A stretch of 64,000 bases of DNA from JANNPJ01 sp965200525. GTDB lineage: Bacteria > Actinomycetota > Actinomycetes > Actinomycetales > Kineosporiaceae. Shown here one piece after another: positions 34,883 through 43,522 of this stretch. The translations under genes were made by a program, and so were the position numbers. Each line of letters begins with the position of its first letter. Within the stretch, counting starts at the first letter, position 1. The notes beneath the pieces are model-generated. The model ran no database searches. It had not been told where the DNA came from and saw only the letters and a program-made list of their open reading frames with translations. The stretch covers positions 868,001-932,000 of the forward strand of contig OZ241368.1 of the NCBI GenBank assembly GCA_965200525.1. Reading direction: 5' to 3'.

Positions 34883-35763
34883 CCTTTTACCCCTGTCAGT
34901 GTGACGCCCTCGACGAAGGCCTTCTGGGCGAAGAAGAACAGCACCATGACCGGCAGCATCATCAGCAGCGTGGCCGCCATGGTGAGATTCCACTGCACGG
35001 CGTGGTTGGTCCGGAACTGGGCCAGCCCGAGCGAGACGGTCCAGTGCGCGGTGTTCTCGCTGGTGTAGAGCAACGGGCCGTAGTAGTCGTTCCAGCTCGC
35101 GAAGAACATGAACATGCCGGTGGCGGCCAGGGCCGGCTTGGCCATCGGCAGAATGATCTTGGTCATCACCGCCCACTCGCTGCAGCCGTCGACCCGGGCG
35201 GCGTCGGCGTACTCCTCGGGAATGGTCAGCAGGAACTGCCGGAGCAGGAAGATGCTGAACGCGTCGCCGAGCAGGTTGGGCAGGATCAGCGGCCAGAGCG
35301 TGCCGGTCAGGCCGAGTTTGGCCCACATCAGGTAGACCGGCACCTGGGTGACCTGCGGCGGCAGCACCATCATGGCGATCACGGCCAGGAACAGGCCGTT
35401 GCGGTAGCGGAACTGGAACCGCGACAGGGCGTAGGCGGCGGGCACGCTGGAGAGCAGCATGAACCCGGTCGCGCAGCCGGAGTAGATCATCGAGTTGCCC
35501 AGGTACGAGAACAGGGGGGCCTTGTGGAACACCTCGACGAAATTGCCCGGGTGCCAGGACGTCGGCCACAGGTTCGAGGTCAGCGTCTGGTTGTCGGTCA
35601 TGAATGCGGTCAGGGTGATGAAGACGAACGGCGCCAGGAACACGACGGCGATCGCGATCGCCACGGCATGGGTGGCGATCCAGGTGAGCCGGCGCCGGGC
35701 CACGAAACCGCGCGGCCCGCGGGTCAGTGCGGTGCCGGCGGGCCGGGTGGTGGTCGTGGTCAT
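34879..35763 (-). CDS. Carbohydrate ABC transporter permease (MalG-type)
   Basis: This 294-aa protein has six membrane helices. The first is THAVAIAIAVVFLAPFVFITLTAF, and the EAA loop reads EEYADAARVDGCSEWAVMTKIILPMAKPALAATG, where it docks the ATPase. It ends in LFFFAQKAFVEGVTLTGVKG, as MalG-like permeases do. It overlaps both neighbours by 4 nt (ATGA). No ATPase is encoded in the operon, so a shared MsiK-type ATPase from elsewhere in the genome is expected, as is usual in actinobacteria. Confidence 0.95.
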   Translation of the reverse strand: MTTTTTRPAGTALTRGPRGFVARRRLTWIATHAVAIAIAVVFLAPFVFITLTAFMTDNQTLTSNLWPTSWHPGNFVEVFHKAPLFSYLGNSMIYSGCATGFMLLSSVPAAYALSRFQFRYRNGLFLAVIAMMVLPPQVTQVPVYLMWAKLGLTGTLWPLILPNLLGDAFSIFLLRQFLLTIPEEYADAARVDGCSEWAVMTKIILPMAKPALAATGMFMFFASWNDYYGPLLYTSENTAHWTVSLGLAQFRTNHAVQWNLTMAATLLMMLPVMVLFFFAQKAFVEGVTLTGVKG

Positions 35764-36707
35764 GCCTCACCTCCGTTCACGAAGCTGCTGGAACGCCTCA
35801 GCAGCAGGACGATGAACCCGATGGTGACCACGAACATGATCACCGCGAGAGCACTGGCGTAGCCCAGGTAAAAGTTGGTGAAACCCTCCTGGTAGAGCCA
35901 CTGGGAGAAGGTCAGCGTGGAGCCGCTCGGGTAGCCGAGCGTGGTCGCGGTGCCCTCGCCCTGGTTGGCCCGGCCGCTGGCCACCTGGGCGGCCACGATC
36001 GCCTCGGTGAAGTACTGCAACATGGCGATCACCCCGGTGACGACGGCGAACACCAGCACCGGTGAGATGTTCGGCAGGGTGATGAAGCGGAACCGCTGCG
36101 GGCCGCTGGCGCCGTCCAGGCTGGCCGCCTCGTACTGATCCTTGGGTACGTCGAGCAGGGCCGCCATCAGGATGATCATGATGTCGCCGACCCCCCAGAG
36201 GCCGAGCAGCACCAGGCCCGGCTTGGCCCAGCCCGGATCGTTGAACCACAGCGGGCCGTCGATCCCGACCCAGCCCAGCACGTGGTTGACCGGGCCGGTG
36301 GCCGGGTTGAACAAGAACACGAAGGCGACCGTGGTGGCCACCGGCGGGGCCAGCGCGGGCAGGTAGTACAGCGTCCGGAACCAGCTCGCACCGCTCTTGA
36401 CCGAGGTGATGATGCCGGCACAGGCCAGCCCGAACAGGATCCGGGCCGGCACCATCACCGCGGTCAGCCAGAGCGTGTTGCGGATCGACTGCCAGACCAG
36501 CGGATCCTCGTGCAGGAAGTACTTGTAGTTGCGCAGCCCGACCCACTGCGGGGCCGAGACCAGGTCGAAGCGGGTGAAGGAGAAGACGGCGGTGGCCAGC
36601 AGCGGGTAGACGAAGAACACCAGCATGCCGAGCAGGGCCGGGGTCAGCATCAGCAGGGCGAACCGGTTGCGCTGACGGGTCGCCGTCCCCACCCTCACCC
36701 CGGTCAC
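35760..36707 (-). CDS. Carbohydrate ABC transporter permease (MalF-type)
   Basis: This 315-aa protein has six predicted helices beginning FALLMLTPALLGMLVFFVYPLLATAVFSF. The EAA motif is DQYEAASLDGASGPQRFRFITLPNISPVLVFA. It is the first permease of the importer, pairs with the MalG-type protein and is coupled to it and to the binding protein by 4-nt overlaps. Substrate is set by the binding protein and probably is an oligosaccharide. Confidence 0.95.
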   Translation of the reverse strand: MTGVRVGTATRQRNRFALLMLTPALLGMLVFFVYPLLATAVFSFTRFDLVSAPQWVGLRNYKYFLHEDPLVWQSIRNTLWLTAVMVPARILFGLACAGIITSVKSGASWFRTLYYLPALAPPVATTVAFVFLFNPATGPVNHVLGWVGIDGPLWFNDPGWAKPGLVLLGLWGVGDIMIILMAALLDVPKDQYEAASLDGASGPQRFRFITLPNISPVLVFAVVTGVIAMLQYFTEAIVAAQVASGRANQGEGTATTLGYPSGSTLTFSQWLYQEGFTNFYLGYASALAVIMFVVTIGFIVLLLRRSSSFVNGGEA

Positions 36708-38035
36708 GGCGCCTGACCCAGTTTGAGCGCGGCGTCGATCTGCGAGTCGACGTCCTTGAGGCCGGCGGCCAGGTCGGACACCTTGCCGGTCTGGTACTTG
36801 ATCACGAAGTCCTGGAACGTGTTCTGGTAGGCGCCGCCGTTCGGGCTGGCCGGCGTCGTCGAGCTGTTGGGGTTGGCGAAGATGTCCAGGAAGGTCTTGT
36901 AGTTCGCGTCCGACTGCAGGTCGGCCGACTTCAGGGCGGGCAGCGTGGTCGGCACGTTCTTGATCCCGTTGGCCAGCTTGACCATTGCCCCGGTGTCGGT
37001 GGTCAGGTACTTCAGCAGCTCCCAGGCCGCATTCGGGTTCTTCGCGCCTTTGGAGATGCCGATGATGTTGCCGGTGACGTAGCCGGCGCCGTACAGGTTG
37101 GTCTTGTCGTCCGCGCTCGGGAACGGCGCCGTGGCGTACTTGAGATCGGGGTGCTCGCTCTTGATGAACGCCGTCCGGTACTCGCCGTCGATCGCCATCG
37201 CGATCTTGCCGGTCTCAAAAGCGTTGTCGGCACTGAACTCCTGGCCCGCCCCGGCGGTGAACTTGGTCAGCTTGTCCGAGCCGTACCAGTCGGTGAGGCT
37301 CTTCTCCCAGTTCAGCCAGGCCGTCCAGGCCGGGTCGGTGCCGATCGCCGAGGTGCCGTCGTCCTTGAGCCATTTCGCCCCGTAGGACGGCGCGAAGTGG
37401 GCCGGGGCGTTCTCGTAGAAACCGTTGGTAGGCACGAAGCCGGCCACCTTGATCGTGCCGTCGGCGCTGCGCTGGGTCAGCTTCTTGGCCATGTCGGCCA
37501 GCTCGGTCATCGTCTTCGGCGGGGCGGTGTAGCCGGCCTTGGCCAGCAACGTCTTGTTGTAATAGAGGCCGTAAGTGTCCGACAGCAGCGGCATGGCACA
37601 GCGCTTGCCGTTGAACTCGGTGTAGTCCTTGACCGTCTGGGGCAGCTGGGCCAGATCGACCTTGTCCCGGCTGATGAACCCGCTGAGATCACGGAAAGCT
37701 CCGGTGGAGCAGAACTTTCCGGTGATGTCGGTGGAGTACGACAGGTCCAGGTCGGGGCCCTTGCCGGCCGCGATGGCCTGGGTCGCCTTGGTGTCGTCCT
37801 GGCCCGACTTGACCGTGACCGTGATCCCGGGGTGGCCGGCCTCGAAGTCGTCGACCACTGACTGGAACGCTGTGGCCTCCCGGTCGGTGAAGAAGTGCCA
37901 GAACACCACGTTCCCGGTGGCTTTGCCGGTCGGTACCGGGGCGGCCGCCTTGGTCGACGAGCCACCCGAGCACGCCGTGGCCAGCAGGCCCACCAGCGCC
38001 AGCCCGGTCGCGGCAACTATCCTCGATCGATACAC
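36704..38035 (-). CDS. Sugar ABC transporter substrate-binding lipoprotein
   Basis: GTG 38035 has AGGAGGA upstream; the product is 443 aa. It begins VYRSRIVAATGLALVGLLATACSGG, a lipoprotein signal with the lipobox LATAC. The mature part is an extracytoplasmic solute-binding protein family 1 (MalE-like) fold, with NVVFWHFFTDREATAFQSVVDDFEAGHPGI and AWELLKYLTTD. It delivers a sugar to the two permeases. The neighbouring GH4 enzyme and kinase suggest a beta-glucoside or aminosugar oligomer. Confidence 0.93.
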   Translation of the reverse strand: MYRSRIVAATGLALVGLLATACSGGSSTKAAAPVPTGKATGNVVFWHFFTDREATAFQSVVDDFEAGHPGITVTVKSGQDDTKATQAIAAGKGPDLDLSYSTDITGKFCSTGAFRDLSGFISRDKVDLAQLPQTVKDYTEFNGKRCAMPLLSDTYGLYYNKTLLAKAGYTAPPKTMTELADMAKKLTQRSADGTIKVAGFVPTNGFYENAPAHFAPSYGAKWLKDDGTSAIGTDPAWTAWLNWEKSLTDWYGSDKLTKFTAGAGQEFSADNAFETGKIAMAIDGEYRTAFIKSEHPDLKYATAPFPSADDKTNLYGAGYVTGNIIGISKGAKNPNAAWELLKYLTTDTGAMVKLANGIKNVPTTLPALKSADLQSDANYKTFLDIFANPNSSTTPASPNGGAYQNTFQDFVIKYQTGKVSDLAAGLKDVDSQIDAALKLGQAP

Positions 38036-38060
38036 AGTTCCTCCTGAACGTGGTGGACCA

Positions 38061-39254
38061 TTACCGGACATTGCCCACGGCTTCAGCGGCCGAAGCGGCG
38101 AAAAGCGTGTCGCGCGTGTGCTGCAGGGCGAGCTCGGTCGCTCCGGCCACTGCGGGGTTGCCGTTCACACCACTCACCAGCAGCGAGGGGTGCAGCTTGG
38201 AGATCCGGCGTAGCGCTCTCTGCACCCGGCGGGCCAGTTGCGGGCCGCCGGCGGCGCAGGTGTCACCGCTAAGCACGATGAGGTGCGGGTCGAGCACCGA
38301 GGTGATCACGGCCAGGCCCGAGGCCAGCCGCTCGGCCAGCGCGTCGAGGAAGGCCTCCGCCGCGGGATCGGCCGCGGCCACGGCCCGCTGCACGGCCTGG
38401 GTGGCCGAGCGGGCGGTGATCCCGTGTTCGAGAGCCAGCGCCCGCACCGCCGGTGCGCCGACCAGCTTCTGAAAGCTGGCCGGACCAGGCCGGCCGGCCG
38501 CCCGGACCGGCATGTAGCCGATCTCGCCGGCCCCGCCGGTGGCGCCCCGGTGCAGCCGGCCACCGAGGTCGATGGCCAGGCCGAGACCGCTGGAGACCCA
38601 CAACACGGCGAAACTGTCGACGTCGCGGGCCACGCCGTGGGCGCGCTCGGCCACCGCGGCCAAGTTCACGTCATTCTCGATCAGCATGGTGGCCGGGGCC
38701 AGGGCCTGCCGGACCGGGCCGAGGGCCTGCGGCACGCTCCAGTCGGGCAGGTTGCCGACCAGTGTGACCCGGTCGAGCTCTTCGTCGTAGACCCCCGGTA
38801 CCGAGAGCGCCACGCTGTCCAGTCGCTCGATCGCCACCCCGCAGGCCTGCCCGGCCTGCTCCAGCGCCCGCCGCACCAGCGGGGCCGGGGTGCGGTCGTC
38901 CCCGGTATGCAGGGTGACGATCTCCTCAGCCAGCACCGCCCCGGTGAGGTCGGCGATCCGGGCCGAGATCCGGCGCGGCGTGACGTCGACGGCTCCGACA
39001 TGCGCGGCGGGACCGTGCACGGCATAGAGGACGGCGTTGCGCCCCGGGCCGCCGCTGGAGGTGCCGACCGCCCGGACCAGCCCGGCTTCCTCGAGCCGGG
39101 CCAGCAGCCGGGACGCCGTGGGCTTGGACAGACCGGTGAGTTCGCAGATCTGCACTCGGGACAGGGGGCCGAGGTCGAGCAGCAGGTCGAGCGCGGTCCG
39201 GTCGTTGAGCAGTCGCAGCAGCCGGGGCTGACCAGGCGTGGGAGGTGCGTTCAT
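38061..39254 (-). CDS. ROK-family repressor of the sugar operon
   Basis: The product is 397 aa. The N-terminal winged helix (DLLLDLGPLSRVQICELTGLSKPTASRLLARLEEAGLV) is followed by a ROK sugar-sensing domain (VALSVPGVYDEE, NDVNLAAVAERAHG, GATGGAGEIGYMPV). The C-rich zinc motif of ROK kinases is absent. It is the first gene of the operon: ROK, binding protein, two permeases, GH4, kinase. The gap to the binding-protein gene is 25 nt. A near-perfect palindrome sits 10 nt before its ATG, so it probably represses itself and the whole operon until a sugar binds. Confidence 0.92.
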   Translation of the reverse strand: MNAPPTPGQPRLLRLLNDRTALDLLLDLGPLSRVQICELTGLSKPTASRLLARLEEAGLVRAVGTSSGGPGRNAVLYAVHGPAAHVGAVDVTPRRISARIADLTGAVLAEEIVTLHTGDDRTPAPLVRRALEQAGQACGVAIERLDSVALSVPGVYDEELDRVTLVGNLPDWSVPQALGPVRQALAPATMLIENDVNLAAVAERAHGVARDVDSFAVLWVSSGLGLAIDLGGRLHRGATGGAGEIGYMPVRAAGRPGPASFQKLVGAPAVRALALEHGITARSATQAVQRAVAAADPAAEAFLDALAERLASGLAVITSVLDPHLIVLSGDTCAAGGPQLARRVQRALRRISKLHPSLLVSGVNGNPAVAGATELALQHTRDTLFAASAAEAVGNVR

Positions 39255-39263
39255 GCCTGGTCC

Positions 39264-39290
39264 ATTCGTTAGTAACCTTTACTGACGAAT
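39264..39290. promoter_or_regulatory. ROK operator candidate, 12-bp arms
   Basis: ATTCGTTAGTAA (39264-39275) and TTACTGACGAAT (39279-39290) are complementary except at one position, with a 3-nt spacer. The AT-rich TTAGTAA/TTACTGA core stands out in this GC-rich DNA and resembles NagC/XylR-type ROK sites. It lies just upstream of the repressor gene, where bound protein would block RNA polymerase. Confidence 0.82.
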
Positions 39291-39567
39291 GAGAACTTAG
39301 GGAGTTGTGGGACGGTGGTCAAGAGCCGATACCTGACCGTCACACAACTCAGGTCCTCCCCCTTCACGCCGAGATGCCGACCCGGACCGCTTAACCCACG
39401 CCGCTGCGGACGTGGCCCTGACCGGTCCGGCTCGGCACGGTTCGGCGACAGCCTTAATGCCGGAGACCCATCCCGGTCGGCCGGCGCGGGCGCCCATGCC
39501 TGTGCACGCTCGGCCACGGCACTCACCCTTGGCTTGCCCGAGTCCAGAGGCGAGGCCAATGAAGCTC
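39291..39567. other. Gene-free stretch upstream of the sugar operon
   Basis: This stretch holds no convincing gene. It joins the ROK operator region to the GC-rich minisatellite and has ordinary base composition. Any -35 element of the sugar operon should fall in its first 40 nt, but I cannot pick one with confidence. Confidence 0.4.
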
Positions 39568-39683
39568 AGGCAAGGCAAGGCAAGGCCGGGCCGGGCAGGG
39601 CCGGGCGGGGCGGGGCGGGCCAGGCCGGGCAGGGCCGGGCGGGGCGGGGCGGGCGGGCCAGGCCGGGCATGGGCGGGCCGGGC
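39568..39683. repeat. G-rich minisatellite, two copies of a 34/38-bp unit
   Basis: Short AGGCA repeats lead into two near-identical units (39591-39624 and 39625-39662, differing by one GGGC insertion) and a partial third. The + strand carries many GGGC/GGGG runs with almost no T. It lies just before the DUF222-HNH pseudogene. The G-runs could form G-quadruplexes. Confidence 0.85.
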
Positions 39684-39798
39684 GACCAGCGTGGTTGCCT
39701 TGGCAATGACCAGCCGCGCGAGATGCACTGCCTGGCCATCGGATTCAACCTGTGGATAGCTCTGATCGGGGGTTGCGGGGCTGGTAGAATTGCTACAC

Positions 39799-41668
39799 GT
39801 GTTCGAGTTGGGGAGTTCGATACGCGAGTGGGGGTGAACCGGTTTGGATAGGACGAGGTCAGGGTTTCGCTCTGTGGTCGGTTTGCCTGCCGGGGCCGTT
39901 GCGGCGGGCGGTGTTGGAGCAGGTGCGTGCGGTGGATGTGCCGGATCCGGAGTTGGTCGAGCGGTGGCGGCGTGGGAGCAGGAGAAGGCCGTCCTGGATG
40001 GGCGGCTGGTGGTCGAGCTGGCCGAACTGGCCTGCCGGCGTCCGGCCGATCCGACTGATCCAGCTGATTCGGCTGATCCAGCTGGTCCGGCTGGTCCGGC
40101 TGGTCCGGCTGATTCGGGTGGGCCGGTGAGGTTACGGGCTGTGGATGAGTTCGCCGCTGATGAGCTTGCTCTGGTGTTGCGGTTGGCGCCGAGGGCGGCG
40201 CGGACCCGGTTGGAGAACGCGGTCGCTCTGGCCGGGCGGTTGCCGCGGGTGGTGGCCGCGATGCTCACCGGGCGGGTCGATTACCGGCGGGCTGAGGTGA
40301 TCCTGGATGAGACCGACCACCTCTGCGACGAGGAAGCTGCTCAGGTCGCCGACCAGGTTCTGGGTGAGGCGCCGGCGAAGACCGTCGGTGAGTTGCGGGC
40401 CCGCACCCGCAAGGTGGCCTTGGGGATCCGCCCGAAGGAGACGCTCAAGGCCGCCCGCAAGCGGGCCCGCCAGGCTCATGACGTGACGGCGTTCGATCGC
40501 GGGGACGGGAACGCGGAGATCACCGCCGTCACCTCCACCGGGGATGCCGCGGAGTTGATGGCCATCATCCACAGCGCCGCCGCTCAGGCGAAGAAGGCCT
40601 ACCGCACCAGCAACGGCAGCAACGGCAGCAACGGCCAGGACGGCGGCGGCGGCGAGCAGGAGGCACGGTCGATGGGCGGGTACCGCTCCGATGCCTTCGT
40701 CGACCTCATCATCCACCGCCACCGCTGCTCGACGGCCACCACCAACAACAACGACAGTGACAAGCACAACGGCGGCAGCGGCAGCGGCAGCGGCGAGGAC
40801 AGCGGCGAGGACTGCAGCGCGGGGCGCACCGGTTCGCCGTCACCATCGGGCCCGCAGCCGGGGCCCGAGCCGCAAGCCGGGGCCGAGTCGCAGAGGTCCG
40901 AGCCGCAGACGGCCGAACCGCAGGCCGGGGCGCAGACCACCGGGCCTGCGTCCGGGGCCGGGGCCGGGTCTGGGGCCGGGTCTGGTCTGACACCACCTCG
41001 GAGGCTTCAGCGGCGGCCGGGTGTAGGTGTGCCGGGCCGGTCAAGGCGATCGCGAACATCACGATCGCCCTGACCGAGTTCCCGAAACTGTTCCGAGCCA
41101 CCCAGAACAACAGCAGCAGCGATCCCGACGACGAGTACTCCGGTGGGGTCGGGGAGATCGAAGGCCTCGGGCACGTCCCGGCCTGGGTCGCGCGGGCCAT
41201 GGTCGCCGACTTCCTGAACCAGACCGGCACCGGATTCCGGGCGGTGATCTTCGATCAGGACACCGGAACGTTCCAGGCCGCGTCGTCCACCAAGTACCGG
41301 CCACCCTCAGCCCTGGAACAGCACGTGAAACTGCGGGATCGGACCTGCCGGTTCCCCGGCTGCCGGCCAATCTCTGCGACGTCGACCATTGCCGGCCCTG
41401 GCAGCACGGCCGAATCACCGCCGCCTGCAACCTGGCCTGCTTGTGCCGCCACCACCACCGATTGAAGCAACACCCCGCCTGGCGGGTCAGCCTCACAGAC
41501 GGAGTGTCGACCTGGACGACCAGGACCGGGCACACCTACACCAGCCGACCCCACGACTACCGCCAACCAGAACCCTCACTGCCACCACTGAACACGCGAC
41601 GAGGAGAGCAGCCACGAGATGAACCACCTGACGACGGTGATCTCCGAGAGTCGGGACGGTCAGGCTGA
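39799..41668 (+). pseudogene. DUF222-HNH endonuclease gene broken by several frameshifts
   Basis: The DUF222 region is clear (AWEQEKAVLDGRLVVELAELA, LRLAPRAARTRLENAVALAGRLPRVVAAMLTGRVDYRRAEVILDET), as is the C-terminal HNH (RDRTCRFPGCR then CDVDHCRPWQHG...NLACLCRHHH), but they are spread over three frames. Shifts are needed near 39833 (a G-run), 39960, 40970 (inside GGCCGG repeats) and 41368, where the zinc-binding HNH motif itself is split. The probable original start is GTG 39799. These genes are repeated and fast-decaying in many actinobacteria. The intact neighbours argue against general sequencing error, but repeat-linked errors cannot be excluded. Confidence 0.82.
40051..40122. repeat. 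Eight 9-bp tandem units encoding Pro/Ala/Gly/Asp triplets
   Basis: Units of the pattern CCGGCTGGT/CCAGCTGAT run without interruption through the DUF222 part of the pseudogene, giving a PxxPxx-like low-complexity insert. The unit matches 7 of 9 positions of the repeat in the nearby phosphotransferase gene when both are read on the + strand. Confidence 0.8.
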
Positions 41669-42643
41669 CGAGGCGTGGGCCGCGGCCGGAGGAGGGCGGA
41701 GGTGGACCTTGATGGAGGGAAACCGATCGACCAGCTCGGCCAAGGAGCGGGCGGAACGGTCGGGCTCGCCGAGGGTCATCAGGTTGGCCATGCCCGGGTC
41801 GCCGGCCGCGGCCGCGACGGGGATGCCGTCGAGCATGAGCTGGATTCGCGGCGGAACGGCGTCCAGGATTTCGAGGGCGGTGAATTCGCCGTAGGTCGAG
41901 GCGATCAGGTCCAGTCGGGCCGCCGTGACGGCAGGATCGTCGGCCCGCCAGAGGGGTACGCAGTTCCAGGCGATGAAGGCCAGTTCGAACAGTGGCGAGG
42001 ACGGGCCGGCCAGGTCCCAGTCGAAGACGCCGACCAGATCGTCGCCGTCGAAGCAGACGTTGTAGGGGGCGATGTCGTTGTGGCCGATGATCGCGTACGG
42101 CTCGACCGGGAAGAAGCGCCACGGGCCGGGGTGATCGAACCCGGCTACCGCCTCGTGGAACGAGCGGGTCCACCGGACGAGCGACACGATCTGGGCCGGC
42201 GTCAGCGACTCGGTCTCGGGGTCGATCACTCGGCCCGGGAGAAAAGTGAGGATCTCGCGGCCGGCGGCGTCATGACCGAGCACTCGAGGGACGCCGTGCA
42301 GACCGGGCCGGCCCGGGTCGGTCGGGTCGGTCGGGCCGGTCGGGCCGGTCGGGCCGGTCGGGCCGGTCGGGCCGGTCGGGCCGGTCGGGCCGGTCGGGCC
42401 GGTCGAGTCGGTCGAGTCGGTCAGGTGGGTCAAGAGGGCATGCACCGCCGGGGTCCACGGTCCGACCGGGCGGCGGACCGTCGGGCCGACCCGCACCGCA
42501 CCGCCGACATTGCCGCCGACCAGGACCACCTCGACGTCTCCGTCCACCAAACTCACGTCGACGTGTTCGTCCACCAAGACCACCTCGCCGTCGCCGTCGC
42601 CGTCCGAGGGGATCACCTCGTCGTTCCCGCCGCGAGGGCTCAC
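41660..42643 (-). CDS. APH-family phosphotransferase with in-frame collagen-like insert
   Basis: The product is 327 aa. The catalytic loop IIGHNDIAPYNVCF (HxDxxxxN-type, here HND) and metal-binding VFDWDLAG identify the aminoglycoside/choline/homoserine kinase-like fold. The N-lobe contains GGAVRVGPTVRRPVGPWTPAVHALLTHL, then a run of eight Gly-Pro-Thr triplets flanked by STDSTG and DPTDPT, before the fold resumes at LHGVPRVLGHDAAG. The first 45 residues are also repetitive (Asp/Val/Gly-rich). The insert replaces a short loop, so activity may be kept. The gene is 6 nt after the LLM gene and overlaps the end of the pseudogene. Confidence 0.85.
   Translation of the reverse strand: MSPRGGNDEVIPSDGDGDGEVVLVDEHVDVSLVDGDVEVVLVGGNVGGAVRVGPTVRRPVGPWTPAVHALLTHLTDSTDSTGPTGPTGPTGPTGPTGPTGPTGPTDPTDPGRPGLHGVPRVLGHDAAGREILTFLPGRVIDPETESLTPAQIVSLVRWTRSFHEAVAGFDHPGPWRFFPVEPYAIIGHNDIAPYNVCFDGDDLVGVFDWDLAGPSSPLFELAFIAWNCVPLWRADDPAVTAARLDLIASTYGEFTALEILDAVPPRIQLMLDGIPVAAAAGDPGMANLMTLGEPDRSARSLAELVDRFPSIKVHLRPPPAAAHASSA
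42330..42401. repeat. Eight exact 9-bp repeats (GTCGGGCCG on the + strand)
   Basis: Eight perfect units code for (Gly-Pro-Thr)8 in the phosphotransferase. They are flanked by one GTCGGGTCG (42321-42329) and two GTCGAGTCG units (42402-42419). Their perfect identity indicates recent expansion, and copy number is likely to vary between strains. Confidence 0.95.
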
Positions 42644-42649
42644 CTCAGC

Positions 42650-43522
42650 TCACCAGCCGGCGATGACCGGGAGGACCTTCTCCCCCAGGATCTGCAACCG
42701 GGTCAGGTCATGAACGGCCTCGACCCGGCCGTGGGCGACCTGTATGCCGAGGTCGGACAGCGCACGCAGATCGGTCAGGGTCTGGTCGACCCGCTCACCG
42801 TGGGCTCCGACGTCGAAGGTGTACACCGCCGTCTTCTCGATCGCGTCGTAGTCGCGGTCGAGGTTGCGACAGTGCTCGCGCAGCACCTCAAGCTTGTGCG
42901 GCAGCTCCGGGCCGGCAAAGAGGTTGCAGGCCTGGGCGTACTGCGCGACCAGGCGCAGGGTCTTCTTCTCGCCCCCACCACCGATCAGGATCGGCGGGTA
43001 CGGGCGGGTCAGCGGCTGCGGCACGTTGAGGGTGCGAGCCAGCTGGTAGTGCTCCCCGGTGAAGCCGCCCTCATCGGGCGACCACATCTGCAGGCAGATC
43101 CGAAGCGTCTCCTCCAGCCGCTCGAACCGTTCGGCGACCGGCGGGAAGAACAGGCCCAGGCCCCGGGACTCCTCCTCGTTCCAGGCGGCGCCGATCCCGA
43201 GCATCGCGCGCCCGCCGGAGAGCACGTCGAGAGTGCTGACCATCTTGGCCAGCAGTCCCGGATCGCGATAGGTAACGCCGGTGACCAGAGTCAGCAGCTT
43301 GACCCGGGAGGTGTGGGCGGCCAGGAAACCGAGCGTGGTGTACGCCTCGAGCATGTCCTGCTCGACCGGCCCGTGCGGACCGATCTGCCAGACATGATCC
43401 ATCACGCTGATCCGGTCGACGCCGGCCTCCTCGGCCGCAACCGCGATCGCCGCCAGGTCGGGGCCCAGAGTGGCCGGCCCACCCGGATAGGTCAGGCGGG
43501 GCAGGTGCAGTCCGACCTTCAT
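42650..43522 (-). CDS. LLM-class (luciferase-like) F420-dependent oxidoreductase
   Basis: This 290-aa protein has the bacterial-luciferase-like TIM barrel: MKVGLHLPRLTYPGG, AEEAGVDRISVMDHVWQ, LGFLAAHTSRVKLLTLVTGVTYRDPGLLAKMVSTLDVLSGGRAMLGIGAAWNEEE and PPILIGGGGEKKTLRLVAQYA. Many actinobacterial members use coenzyme F420; the PPILIGGGGEKKTLRLVA segment is common in that sub-group. The substrate is unknown. It probably forms an operon with the phosphotransferase that starts 6 nt downstream. Confidence 0.92.
   Translation of the reverse strand: MKVGLHLPRLTYPGGPATLGPDLAAIAVAAEEAGVDRISVMDHVWQIGPHGPVEQDMLEAYTTLGFLAAHTSRVKLLTLVTGVTYRDPGLLAKMVSTLDVLSGGRAMLGIGAAWNEEESRGLGLFFPPVAERFERLEETLRICLQMWSPDEGGFTGEHYQLARTLNVPQPLTRPYPPILIGGGGEKKTLRLVAQYAQACNLFAGPELPHKLEVLREHCRNLDRDYDAIEKTAVYTFDVGAHGERVDQTLTDLRALSDLGIQVAHGRVEAVHDLTRLQILGEKVLPVIAGW

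Noticed and set aside
39568..39683. CRISPR array or origin of replication
   Set aside because: Units are adjacent without spacers, and there are no cas genes or DnaA boxes. It is a minisatellite.
42330..42401. True collagen or secreted structural protein
   Set aside because: Gly-Pro-Thr is only 24 residues inside a kinase fold with no signal peptide. It is a repeat expansion, not a collagen gene.
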